This document shows, in pieces, positions 32,301 to 39,700 of a stretch of DNA of 64,000 nucleotides. The stretch spans positions 248,001 through 312,000 of the forward strand of contig JADANN010000269.1 of the NCBI GenBank assembly GCA_018806985.1. The letters run 5' to 3'. The notes beneath the pieces are model-generated. The model saw only the letters and a list, made by a program, of their open reading frames with translations, had not been told where the DNA came from and ran no database searches. The stretch is from Angiostrongylus vasorum (Eukaryota > Nematoda > Chromadorea > Rhabditida > Metastrongylidae). The position numbers and the translations under genes are program-made. Every line of letters starts with the position of its first letter. Position 1 is the stretch's first letter.

Positions 32301-33383
32301 GAAGAGAGTACCACCTCTCATTTTACTCAGTGGGATTTCAATTTTACTTCATTCTCGTTTCTTCGTTATGAATTGTTCGCCCAACGAAGTGATTAAAATA
32401 TAGAACACCACTGCCCTTGTAAGCCGTATACATGAAATCGGAGAATTTGTGTTCTCCAGTGGTTTTTTGAGACTGATTTTCGCCCCAATTTAATGATTGA
32501 TTTCGATATGGGTGTGGTACCCATAAATCATTGAGGTAAACCACCGCAAACGTAAGTTATCAGTCTTGAGAAGATCACCTACTTCGCTTCTTGTTTTTGA
32601 GTGATTCGTCTTTAGCCTAAAATGTGGGGGGATCAACATTAGACCGCCTTTAGAGTGTCACCACTGGCGCTGAAAGGTCTTTTTCATATAGACAACAGCT
32701 TTTTTTTAGTTTACAATTTCCTACGAAATCATCAAGATGTACAACCATTCGAAAATCTGCTTTGTCGGCTTCAATGGGGGAACAGAATCTACTAAGTGAA
32801 AAAAAGGCTAGAAAAGCAGTGGAAAAGTGGTTTTTCAAGCGAAGCATCCTTTCCCTGCGATATTCCACAAAAATTATTTCGACCGTGAATTCAGGATTGA
32901 TTCCAAATGTACCTGCAAAATTCTATAGGTTCTGAAAACTACTCATATTCTGCAGAAAAAAATGTCTTCTGGTATTCCGTAGACATCATTTCCTTGGAAA
33001 CTCGATCCATTCCGAGCGACAGGCAAGTTGTTCGCCATCGAAGACGTCGAATCCCTTTCTCCCAGATAATATGATGGTCGTGGGTCGGCTTGTTAGTAAG
33101 CGCGAGAGAGTCTGCATCTTTACGAGATATCAAAGAGGTGCTCCATAAATATTCTGTAATTCAGAAGAAAGAAATCAAGAAGGAAAGGTTGAGCCATTGG
33201 CTAGGTGATTAAGCCAAACTCGCCCGTCACTGTAGATAAAGAAATTTTTTCCGTTGGTGAAACTTAATGAGGAGTTTTTCAGTGATCACTGGAATCGGAT
33301 CATTTGCCATCTACAGTGCACTTTTCAATGCGGCCACATTCCTTTACAATTATGAAGAAGAAAAAGGCAAACGATTTCCATAA
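13408..33383 (+). CDS. Prominin-like five-pass membrane protein gene, about 18 exons (gene span)
   Basis: Prominins are pentaspan glycoproteins of plasma-membrane protrusions that bind cholesterol. I chained exons by acceptor, donor and phase. In order they give an extracellular N-terminal piece; a membrane segment (exon at 17405) used as TM2; a large loop of about 210 residues with a DNIT glycosylation site; TM3 (exon 23116) and TM4 (exons 25348 and 26449), close together; a second loop of about 200 residues; then TM5 (exons 31118 and 33283) and a short tail. The two large loops, paired TM3/TM4 and C-terminal motif (PKCESL..IWNNV, LCNVIAVP, then TM5) are what is known of the family. Oddities: no TM1 exon was found between 14.94 and 17.40 kb, the true start and signal peptide are unresolved, the T-run near 23.2 kb breaks the frame, and introns are full of SINEs and PLE copies. 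The family call rests on memory of prominin architecture, not on a search. Confidence 0.78.
13848..14060 (+). repeat. SINE A, decayed, in an intron
   Basis: Shows GCATTGGTTAGAGATCGC (head), ACTCGATACATCGGAAGGC (body) and related pieces in the expected order. It lies between two exons of the prominin-like gene. Confidence 0.5.
14282..14312. repeat. (TA)n microsatellite
   Basis: About 13 TA units ending TATGTATATAT. In an intron of the prominin-like gene. Confidence 0.9.
14475..14752 (+). repeat. SINE A, full length, little diverged
   Basis: Head GCGTGTGGCGCAGTGGTTGG, complete body, and end at a T9 run. It is among the better-preserved copies and useful as a consensus source. Confidence 0.88.
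14882..14938 (+). CDS. Small extracellular exon of the prominin-like gene
   Basis: Acceptor TTTTTAG and donor GAC|gtaatg bound a 57-nt, phase 0/0 exon reading RVATVFRNPEEASQLILED. It would precede TM1, where prominins carry a short charged extracellular segment. The match is by position and phase only; the exon is too short to prove alone. Confidence 0.45.
15325..15490 (-). repeat. SINE-like family B fragment
   Basis: Contains GATGCTGAGATATTCGCAAA, GACGAACGCGCTATTG, CACCACGATACCATGTG and TCTCAGCTAGTTCTATCGATC in family order. Confidence 0.7.
15840..16490. repeat. Repeat family D, copy 1, in an intron
   Basis: Colinear over about 650 bp with 41570-42220, at similar spacing: GTTTTTTTGCTGCATTGTCA, then TTATGCAGTGTG and GCTACTTGACACTTA, then GGCCCTGCAAAG. 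Origin unknown; the hydrophobic ORF here (15753-16004) is part of the repeat, not a gene exon. Confidence 0.6.
16895..17176 (-). repeat. SINE A, full length
   Basis: Minus-strand copy: tail AAAGGATAAAGCTTTCGGCG on the left, head near CCACTGCGTCATGTGCG on the right. Confidence 0.85.
17405..17563 (+). CDS. Prominin-like exon: membrane segment TM2
   Basis: Acceptor TTTTTAG; the frame reads KMPGTETITC, then a hydrophobic stretch AIISFAFCLMMASIGTYLFA, then SSVGNIKKWFNNATKS; donor CTG|gtaagg. A membrane segment followed by a basic and then helical extracellular start is how TM2 leads into the first large loop of prominins. The exon lies just after a SINE A copy and before another, so its flanks are repeat-rich. 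Confidence 0.7.
17624..17908 (-). repeat. SINE A, full length, in an intron
   Basis: Minus-strand copy from AAGGGATAAAGCTCTGGGC to CACTGCGCCACACGTGCCC. It starts about 60 nt after the TM2 exon. Confidence 0.85.
18089..18239 (+). CDS. Prominin-like exon: first extracellular loop, part 1
   Basis: Reads SFLSEFTTNLHCNFN, then TLRQDVAQFMLNIRNL and LLERIDSEGITQ, ending CAG|gtaatt in phase 0. The acceptor that keeps frame with the previous exon is the second of two closely spaced AGs (18081 and 18088). The first has the better consensus but would create a TGA at the junction. Amphipathic helix pattern, as expected for a prominin loop. Confidence 0.7.
18328..18444 (+). CDS. Prominin-like exon: first extracellular loop, part 2
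   Basis: Strong acceptor TTTCTTTCAG and donor CTA|gtaagt, phase 0/0, 39 residues: LEERCLRHLNIMNALLS, a serine-rich stretch, then SSSLDNITNTL with an N-glycosylation site. The Ser-rich run, sequon and single Cys resemble the central part of a prominin loop. Confidence 0.72.
18531..18834 (-). repeat. SINE A, decayed, in an intron
   Basis: GCCCTCGGCGTTAATCAA (inverted end) and CACTGCGCCACTCGC (inverted head) frame an otherwise diverged copy. Confidence 0.55.
19133..19210 (+). CDS. Prominin-like exon: first extracellular loop, part 3
   Basis: Acceptor TTTGTAG, donor GAT|gtatgt, phase 0/0, 26 residues including MHSSLNDTREELILLEDD with an NDT sequon. The phase matches both neighbours. Confidence 0.65.
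19277..19360 (+). CDS. Prominin-like exon: first extracellular loop, part 4
   Basis: Acceptor GCTTTTAG, donor AAT|gtaagt, phase 0/0, 28 residues: INASMNQMVLQENAILSE and LSTYKDIMDN. It carries a sequon (NAS) and a heptad-like pattern. It precedes the 3.6-kb intron that holds two head-to-head PLE fragments. Confidence 0.7.
20280..21262 (-). mobile_element. Penelope-like element fragment, RT end to GIY-YIG, in an intron
   Basis: Minus strand: RT C-terminal part (EETCFEQPPVVHKKKKKEF, KVPLIQPFISNEVS) at 21.22-21.0, then RQLVRNYVYDHLC and the GIY-YIG region (SSGKVYLIHFKASEDEYFG) at 20.96-20.72, and a degraded terminal motif near 20.28-20.32. It lies head to head with the next copy. Confidence 0.7.
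21290..22470 (+). mobile_element. Penelope-like element fragment, RT end to GIY-YIG to terminus, in an intron
   Basis: Plus strand, many stops: a YIDD-like box (STVDI.. region near 21.31, with NEQSKYIKFTRGKP after it), a conserved RT end, ITRQLVGNCLHGRLC, GIY-YIG remnants (VYLISCKTCRDEHIGE) at 21.92-21.97 and a decayed hammerhead-like terminus at 22424-22460 in which GTC is replaced. Confidence 0.65.
22968..23036 (+). CDS. Prominin-like exon: end of first extracellular loop
   Basis: Acceptor GAGTTCAG, donor AAT|gtacgt, phase 0/0, 23 residues: IVKAFDAQLSEYQMILLDF followed by TRRN. The next exon, 80 nt downstream, starts in phase 0 with the run into TM3. Confidence 0.68.
23116..23226 (+). CDS. 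Prominin-like exon: membrane segment TM3, frame broken in a T-run
   Basis: Acceptor TTTTGCAG. The frame reads DYIEESTKYIPIVLVLPLIL, continues as VILSVIGLMFFVF, and hits TAA at 23215, three bases before a near-perfect donor AAG|gtaagt. The following exon needs a phase 2 junction. Adding one T to the T-runs (about 23202-23214) removes the stop and restores that phase, so this looks like a one-base deletion or assembly error. The exon end given (about 23218) is the donor; coordinates are approximate by a few bases. Confidence 0.68.
23528..23687. repeat. Perfect 80-bp tandem duplication in an intron
   Basis: GATTGAGTTCGAGTTCAAAC ... GTGGGAACGAGTAA occurs twice in direct succession (23528-23607, 23608-23687) without a difference that I can see. 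Confidence 0.95.
24225..24635 (+). repeat. SINE-like family B, tandem double head, in an intron
   Basis: Two tRNA-like heads in direct orientation: CCTCGGTTGGTGTAGTGGAT with GCAAGTTCGAAGCGC, and GCGTCGGTTGGTGCAGCGGA with TTGTTCGAAGCC, about 275 nt apart. They are separated by the family body (CTTAACTGGGTTCAACGCC and neighbours). B-box-like GTTCGAA is present in both. Confidence 0.7.
24650..25020 (-). repeat. Repeat family C, copy 1, in an intron
   Basis: The core (GTCAGCCTGGGCAAAGTCTG, ACCAGGATGGTGGTGGATCC, ATTGGTTTACTCTTACCTAG) is the reverse complement of the cores at 61.1-61.4 and 61.8-62.0 kb. The first part of its left flank (TGGTTGCGTGGTCC) is in the same orientation as in the 61.68 kb copy, so the core may be flipped relative to the flank. 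Confidence 0.6.
25348..25488 (+). CDS. Prominin-like exon: link TM3-TM4 and first half of TM4
   Basis: Acceptor ACATTTTAG. The frame reads HLGNFCSDDADEQFP, then IGARILDLGGYIALFVSS and ILFLMVA, with donor GC|gtaagt in phase 2. The hydrophobic stretch is completed by the next exon. A Cys and acidic cluster sits in the short loop between TM3 and TM4. Confidence 0.72.
25583..25872 (+). repeat. SINE A, decayed, in an intron
   Basis: Head ATATGGCGCAGCGATTGGAG, weak body (GAGTACCAGACTAGTGTGG), then CCTAAGGGATAGATCAGTGC as the end motif. Confidence 0.55.
25913..26180 (-). repeat. SINE-like family B copy with inverted end, in an intron
   Basis: Runs from TTATTTACTGCCTACTC to GTTCTGTTGATC, then ends with TTGCAAATATCTCAGCATC, which is an inverted copy of its own start region. 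Possible fold-back. Confidence 0.75.
26449..26588 (+). CDS. Prominin-like exon: second half of TM4 and start of second loop
   Basis: Acceptor ATTTCAG continues TM4 in phase 2: LCFVLAFVSMFLCMGLFEDH, then DLRLLSTLPRNEFAV and KEKIRFVL, with donor TA|gtgagt in phase 2. The codon split across the next junction gives Tyr. The order TM4, short linker, then a Cys-containing segment in the next exon matches prominins. Confidence 0.75.
26897..27177 (-). repeat. SINE A, full length, in an intron
   Basis: Minus-strand copy from ATAAACCTTTCAGCGCTGATC to CACTGCACGACACGCGCCC. It sits between the TM4 exon and the next loop exon. Confidence 0.8.
27409..27496 (+). CDS. Prominin-like exon: second extracellular loop, part 1
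   Basis: Acceptor GATTTCAG, phase 2 start and phase 0 end, donor AGG|gtaaga. Reads DILYKCKNGFSFFDAIDGDQ then IWARKEMGR. The single Cys followed by a Lys/Asn/Gly-rich turn is at the place where prominins have a conserved Cys after TM4. A SINE A copy sits just upstream in the intron. Confidence 0.75.
27572..27676 (+). CDS. Prominin-like exon: second extracellular loop, part 2
   Basis: Acceptor TTTTCTTCAG, donor AAG|gtgccg, phase 0/0, 35 residues: LTALRRKSFRRRLRNFYVDY then QLVDDVNKRLVELK. A strongly basic helix followed by an amphipathic one. Confidence 0.68.
27872..28148 (-). repeat. SINE A, full length, in an intron
   Basis: Minus-strand copy: GTTTTCGGCGTTGATCAATC at the left, GACCACTGCTCCACACGCG at the right. 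Confidence 0.83.
28561..28606 (+). CDS. Prominin-like exon: second extracellular loop, micro-exon
   Basis: Acceptor ATTTTCAG, donor ATG|gtaagt; 46 nt reading NLPKEFKVALHNLRD, starting in phase 0 and ending in phase 1, which the next exon matches with Gly across the junction. Confidence 0.68.
28725..29425. repeat. Inverted pair plus extra copy of family B, in an intron
   Basis: A minus-oriented copy (28725-28980) meets a plus-oriented copy (28986-29170) head to head at CATGCGGG/CCGCATGG, followed by a further plus copy to 29425. All carry the B-family motifs (GCATGGTGTGGTGGT, TTTTGCAAATATCTCA). A hairpin could form in RNA. Confidence 0.72.
29560..29745 (+). repeat. SINE-like family B copy, in an intron
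   Basis: tRNA-like head with GTAATCGCGGGTTCGAATC (good B box) followed by AGTTTTGCAAACAGCTCAGC and a 3' part with AATAGGCAGTAAACAAG. Confidence 0.65.
29978..30060 (+). CDS. Prominin-like exon: second extracellular loop, part 4
   Basis: Acceptor TTTGCAG, phase 1 start. Reads VVRQIGEQVVNNTKQLELEL then IKFQEM, with donor ATG|gtggaa in phase 0. It contains an NNT sequon and a coiled-coil-like pattern. The short T-rich intron that follows (67 nt) is typical of nematodes. Confidence 0.68.
30128..30280 (+). CDS. Prominin-like exon: second extracellular loop, part 5
   Basis: Acceptor TTTGTGAAG after a long pyrimidine tract, donor TGG|gtaaga, phase 0/0, 51 residues: ASHELLPISGYLPVQISLLS, then KRDKFSKEIQTQLDIME and TVITSSIAKLW. 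Helical, as in the membrane-proximal part of the prominin second loop. Confidence 0.7.
30281..31117 (+). other. Intron of the prominin-like gene, nothing else seen
   Basis: No repeat family from this window and no exon-like frame. Confidence 0.5.
31118..31235 (+). CDS. Prominin-like exon: conserved stretch before TM5
   Basis: Acceptor GATTTTAG, phase 0 start, donor TGTT|gtaagt in phase 1. Reads RVMNDLSPKCESLMSIWNNV, then GFYLCNVIAVPAQGLWVAC. The spacing of two Cys with an intervening Trp/Asn segment, followed by Pro and the start of TM5, is the part that most resembles vertebrate prominins. It is the anchor for the family call. Confidence 0.78.
31968..32245 (-). repeat. SINE A, full length, in an intron
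   Basis: Minus-strand copy from AAGGATAGAACTCTCAGCG to GACCACTGCTCCACAAGC. Confidence 0.83.
33283..33383 (+). CDS. Prominin-like terminal exon: TM5 and short cytoplasmic tail
   Basis: Acceptor TTTTTCAG in phase 1. Reads ITGIGSFAIYSALFNAATFL, then YNYEEEKGKRFP and a TAA at 33381. The tail is about a dozen residues, shorter than in vertebrate prominins. A GC-type donor (AAAAAG|gcaaac) lies inside the tail, so a spliced longer tail is possible, but its phase does not fit the next exon chain at 33.7 kb. Confidence 0.72.
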
Positions 33384-33409
33384 AATTTTTTAATCAATTA
33401 GAATTAACT

Positions 33410-33640
33410 AATTAACTGGGTTCATTGTCGACTTGAGCTCCCCAGATCAATCCCGCTAACGGGTGATTGCTGATTGCACTGATCGTTAGAACTAGCTGAG
33501 AGAAAGGCGAAACTAAGGACCCGCATGATGTAGTGTTGAACGCCTTAGCTCCGGAAAAGTTAATGGCGCGTCCGTTCTCCACCGCATACACCTGCGGTCC
33601 CGAGATTTGCAAGTATATCAGCATCATTGGAGATTTTCAT
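33410..33640 (+). repeat. SINE-like family B copy between two genes
   Basis: Body (AACTGGGTTCATTGTCG, CCAGATCAATCCCGCTAAC) followed by the tRNA-like part (GACCCGCATGATGTAGTG, CCTGCGGTCCCGAG). It lies between the stop of the prominin-like gene and the first micro-exon. Confidence 0.75.
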
Positions 33641-33724
33641 AGCAGTTGATCGAGTAACAGTCAGAAACGAATGTTTTTTATTGTAAGTGTCTCACCTTTT
33701 ACCACAATTCTGAGTAATATTAAG

Positions 33725-33796
33725 ATCGCGTCACTCGAACAACGACATTCTTCACAAACGACACCACTACTAACACCTCATCGCCCACAATTTGAT
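33725..33796 (+). CDS. First recognised exon of the micro-exon gene
   Basis: Reads IASLEQRHSSQTTPLLTPH then RPQFD, ending GAT|gtgagt in phase 0. The left edge is unsure: a weak acceptor ATTAAG at 33724, or an open frame back to a Met at 33671. The strong donor and the phase match to the next four exons support it. Confidence 0.45.
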
Positions 33797-36700
33797 GTGA
33801 GTACAAGAAAAAAATTCTTTTTGAATTTGCAGCCGCAAATGGCGGAATATAGATCTTGCTACCGTATCCCATCCATACAGGACAAGCAACCTTTAAATAA
33901 AATCAGAATGCTGTTTACAGATTTCCGAAAGCTCAACAGTACCGAAAGCAACTTCGTTGCAGAGCTCGTCTAAAGCTGTTGATGGTGTTCAGAAGCCAGA
34001 AGCGCGGGTAAGCTTAACTTCCGTCTAACTTGTCAGACACTTACTTCCCACAAAAGAAAATTTTCGCCTTCTCCCAGGCTGAAGATACAGCTTTCCATTT
34101 GGGATAGCCCCACTGAAAAAAAAACAACATTCAATATGGGAACTTTAGAAGAATTTACATTACGCCGGTGGCTAGCTGCGGTGCAACGGTTTCAACCAAA
34201 GCACTTTGTTCGTATGCCGTTGCACTGAACATAGTGGATCTAATATCTGAATATAATTGAGGAATCTTTTATTTTAACAGTTTTTTTTGCAATTTCCATT
34301 CATTTTCAGACGCCGCGCCAATCTACTCCTATATTGGGGCAGGTAGGCAGAAATTTCATAGAGTTGTAGTCATATTGTAGTAATAGCCTTTTATTAGCTG
34401 CCTATGGGTAAACAAAGCCAACCCAGTGGAGCCCTATCAGCAATCCCAGATGTCTATACGACGAAAGCAGTAAATATAAAAAATCTTGTACAAAAAGTGT
34501 TTTCTTTGGTGCAACTCAAGCCTCACCTGAGCTCACCGGACGGCCTTGCTACAGCTTGTGCGCACGTATGAAGATTCTGGTGGTGTCGCCTAGAGCCGCT
34601 CAATGATAAACGAGCTTAGAGATGATAGGTATGATATTAGGCTTGTGTAACACAATGAGTAGAGGTGGTTTGTAATTCACACGTGACAGGTAGTCCGACC
34701 CTCCACTGCGAGCGAACTCTTCGTGCTACAGAGTCAGTAAATTGATAATGAACCTCTCTTAGGAGATACAAATACTTACCAAACACATAGTGACCTCAGT
34801 CTCCGCAAGTTATGGTTTATGCCAAATATGCCTTCTTCCCTCTGCGGTGCTTAGAAGAGTTAACGGCTTAAGGCGATCCCTTAGTGAATTTATGAACGAC
34901 AACCTATCCACCTTCTCAGCGATTTTCCAATGGTACAAATGTAACTGCTACTCCAGAATAATTCAGGTTGAATGGCGCTCAGTTGATGAACTTCAACGTC
35001 AGGTTGAGTCTGTCTAAATGAATTTCACAGTAATCGTTTGCTAATCATTCACATGTTGTAGTTGTAGTTGCTAGGAATTCCACCTGGAGTGAAGCTCATG
35101 CCAGTGGTTGTGGCAGATGCTAATGAAAACACGGTTAGTCACAAAAATCTACGATACTAGTTTCAAATACAGGAGCACTATGTTAGTTCACATAGATAAA
35201 ACTTGTAGAGCCATTCATGAATACCGATTGACGAGCGTTGTCACGAGCTCCATGAATTTCACTGGAGTAGGCAAAGTTCTCTCGAAACTGAGACCGTCAT
35301 AGTAATTCGTAGGACTAAAACGTTTTTACTTAAAAAAACATGAGTTTTACTTCATACCAAAGAAGAGCGCGTGTTGCGTAGTGGTCGAAGGCCCACTACA
35401 ATACCCGTGGGCTCGTTCGCCGCTCCCCAGACTCACCAAGCCTTCCATCTCCTGTGGGTCTGCAAATTGGTACCAGACTTCTCTGGGAGGATAGCAACGC
35501 TGTTCGATACATAGCTATGCTTTTACTCTCCTCCGACGATGCTTGGTGAAGTCAAATACATGGCGCATCTTTCAGGAATTGATTAACGCCAAGAGCTTTT
35601 ATTATCCTTTACCAAAAAGAAGTCTTGTCTCCGACATAATTTTTTTAACTACAAAACCACTTAGCACTTTTTTCTGCAGACTTCGTTTTTTTTCTTAATT
35701 AATGAACGGTCAATTATTGGACAAGGACGTCCAATTTCAATAGGTTGAAAATAATCAATAAACGATTACGACAATGTGATGGAACATCGGGTGAGCAAAT
35801 TTCGATTTCTACTGAGAAATTATTATTTCCACTAAGTCGTTTTTATTGCCGGTTATTAATTTTGATTTGAATCGATAGACATTAAAAAATTGACACCACT
35901 TTCCACATGTTCTCAGGATGGAACTACGGTATTCTCCAACTCGCTTACTAGAATGACTACAAGAGAAAAAACTAGGAAGACTAACGTGCAATACCGGAGT
36001 TTCAAAACAGTTTTAAGCTTATTTCGTCATTTTTAAGCCATAATTGCCTGTGCGATGTTTTTTATTTGTATTTTTTTCACCATCTAAACGGCCGAACGAC
36101 CGCTTTGCGGTGCGGATCTCAGTACTTCTTGCATTCCATTCGCTTTCTCACATCCATCATCCACGAAGGTCTTCCAACTTTTATTTGTGTTGGGCTCCTG
36201 CTTATAGATTTTCGTCTTCTCTGTAAATGTCGTTAAAAACTGCTCGAGTCGATCCTCCTAGTGGTCCTGAAATAGCGGGGATAGAGTGTTCTCTTTTAGG
36301 TTCAAGGAAGTGAACTCTACTTGGGCAAATCTGGTATCAATTTCGCGACGCTCGATTGCTGAGAGGCTTGGTGAGCGGAGTGCTGGGTAGATCCAGCACC
36401 GTGGTCGTGAGGGCACGGCACCACTTCCACCACACTCCATGCAGCTTGTGTAGTAACAGTAATGATAATAAGAATATATGCCGATAATAATCATTATGAC
36501 GAGAAAAACAGCGAAAAGAACCAGCTGGTGTACAAAATCGGTTCAAATAGCGAAATCCTTACGTTACTTCATAACAACATTTTTTTGAATGCTAGGTTAA
36601 AAATACTGCAAAAACAGTGTGATGTTTTCAGAAAACGCAGACTTCAAAGCCAACAAGCTTTGTGCAAAGGGTGAATTTTGTCTCCCTTATTTCTTCCTTA

Positions 36701-39700
36701 GATGAATATGAATGAATTAATCCAATGAAAGCTTGAAGGTTAGCCACAGGGTCATCGAGCCTTCCATCCCTCTGTGCTCAGCAAATTGATACCAAACTTA
36801 TCTGGAAAGATAGTAGCACTGGCTCGATACATCGGTAGACCACCGCGAGTCATTGTAAAGACCAGATATGCATTCAATCACCTTCAACGATTCGTGGTGA
36901 AGCCGAATGCAAGGCGCATCCCTCAGGGGATTGACCAGCGCCTAGAGCTTTGTCCTTTATCTTCTTATCAGTATTATTTGAATTACATCACCATTTTTTG
37001 TCTTATATCAACAGGATTCTGTTCATTTAGGTAGTCTGGGTTCCAAGCGGTAAATCTGCCACGCAGGTGCATTTCCTACACCAAATTTCTTTATTTGTAA
37101 GATGAAATAATGACATAAAAAATATACATGAGCAGACCAGATATAAGTGTTTCGAACTTAGGTAATTCGAAAAACGCTTCGTCATTGAAGATTTTGACTA
37201 TATCTTTTCCTAATTCTGCTGTGTAAAAGGGCACGTGTGGCGCAGTGGTCTGAGGCGCTCTGAAACACACACGTGGAATCGGTTCCCGCGCCCATGGCCA
37301 CCAATCCGTCCATTCCTCGGGGGTCGGCAAATTGGTACCAGACTTGTCTGGGAGGATAGCAGTACTGGCTCGATACATCGACAGGCCACCGCTAGTCTCT
37401 GTAAAGGCCGGATATGCATTCAATCACCTCCAAACGATGCCTAATGAAGTCGAATGCATGGTGCATCCGTCATGGATTAATCAACGCCGAGAGCTTTTTT
37501 GAACAATCAACACTACTCACTTGGCGATACTTATTTGTGCTCGTTCTGTTCTTATCGCAACTTGACAGTGATCTTCAGGGTTGCTGGCAACCATTTGGAG
37601 AAATGGAACGTCTACCGTTAGATAGTACTCAGACTCAAGAAGTAAGCCAAAACTCTAAAATTTTTTATATGATTTTGATCTCACCCTCAAAAGAGCCGAC
37701 TTTAACGAAACTTGCAGAAGTCCGGATAGTGTATGGTTGCCAACCGGGGTCGTTCAACTTTTCATATACATGATTTATATTCTTACATTCGTTTCAATAG
37801 CTTGCTTCCATATCTCCCTGTCATCGACTCTGGTACATCGTCGCCAGTTCAGCGATGCTATTCTTTATGAATCTAAGAAGCTAGGAAGTGGTTCGTGTTG
37901 GAGTGTGGTTTGTGCAATGTTAAAAGATTGTATCACTGTGGTCTCAGTCCGATCCACAATATTCTGTGCCGGACTTTAAACTAAGTCACACTCTAGCGGT
38001 GCTATTCATGGATTCAGGCACAATCAGTTCCATCAGCATTTAGCGACATTAATCAATGACCATGAAAAACCAGACTCCAGCTTCACGAAAGCAGTCGCTA
38101 TGTCGTTCTGGAACGGGTAAAAGTGAACCTGTGAATATTCGTTGTGCATCATTAAACCACACACCGAGAAGCTGGAATTGGTGTAGTTAATGAATGGGGA
38201 TAACCTCTCTTTCGAGAGGGTTTCTGAGAACTACTTAAGCCCATACGGAGAAATGTCTTGTTGCTTGCGTTCAGTTAGAAACTGGAGGCGGTCTTGTCCC
38301 CCGACGATCAGGCGGTCCTCGACTACTTGCTGAATTTTCTTATTTCTTAGCAAGCTTTCTCATTGTTTTAAATCGTAACATATACTGCTATAAATTCAGA
38401 AATCCAAAATACCGCTATAACTTTGGAAATCTAAACAAGTTGGAGAAACTCAAGATGACATAGGAAATTTCAAGCGCAGTACAAGACTTTAAGCAAGTCG
38501 TTTAGCTTTTGTGAACTGCAATCTGATCTGTCAAAATTCTGTATTACCCCTTTTAATTGACTCCAAAGCCTTCGCGGCAGATAGTTGTAGGATGATGGAC
38601 CCAAGAAGGAAGTAGTGGAATCGTGACCATATGTGGAAACGGGTTTTAGAGATGCTTGATAAGGGAACTCAGCTAATAGTCGTGGATCTTGAAGAACGAG
38701 CCTAGTTATACGTGATACCTAACAAAAACCTGTCGTAGACTCAAATAGTGAAAATAGAGGTAGTTTTTGTAACGATTACCCAGAAACTTCCACCCCCGCC
38801 CCCCAGCCCCCACCCAACTCCTCCCGCTCCCCCCTTTGTATTTTTCCAGTAGCTTTACTGTTGTAAGACAAGAAACATACGATATAACTCAGAAAGATTC
38901 ACTTTTTTAAGGTCGATACTAAATCCTGCTTCTCGAAGAGAAAACGAATTGTCAAGAAAGTAAATGGTGGTATGTTAATCTACACTCTTATTCCACAATA
39001 CCTGTGGCGCAGTGGTCGGATGCGCCCTGTAACACACACGTGGAATCGATCCCCGCGTCCATGGCCCACCAAGCCTTCCATCCCTCCGGGGTCGGGAAAT
39101 TGGTCCCAGATTTGCCTGGGAGGATAGCAGCACTGGCTGAATAAATTGGTAGGCCACCGTGAGTCATTGTGAAGACAAGATATGCATTCAATCATTGTTT
39201 AAAGTCGATGTTTAATAAAGTCGAATGCAGGCCGCATACCTCAGGGGATTGATCAACGACTAGAGCTTTCACCTTTTACCCTTTATTTCATAGTGCTAGA
39301 TTGAATGCACAAATTTACAAATGGCGATGCGCAATGAACATTTCTTTGGTCAGAAAACCGCTATCTTTACCACTGTAACATAGTTGCTAAAATATTATAT
39401 GTTGTAGATTTGCGCTTGATATTTAGAATTGTGAGAATCGATTGGTGTTGCTCATTGTCGCACGTTGTTGCTCATTGTCGCACATAGCCGCTCTCATTGC
39501 CTTTGGCAAACTTCATTGCCTGCGACGTTAAGATCATAAACGTTTTACTTCATACTACTTGAGGAGCTTTTGTCATTAAAATGTGAGATTTCTAAAGTTC
39601 ACAACTCGAACTCGGATAGAAAGCCTGAGCTAATTGAAGCTCTTCAACGCTATAACTACGACGCAGGACGATTCGTTCCCGGAAATGATTTTAAAAAGGC

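Noticed and set aside
34967..39698. Micro-exon gene as an eIF4E-transporter (4E-T) homologue
   Set aside because: Short resemblances (SVDEL, ELLSL, PILGQ) occur in the wrong order, and no tyrosine-containing eIF4E-binding motif is present in the joined exons.
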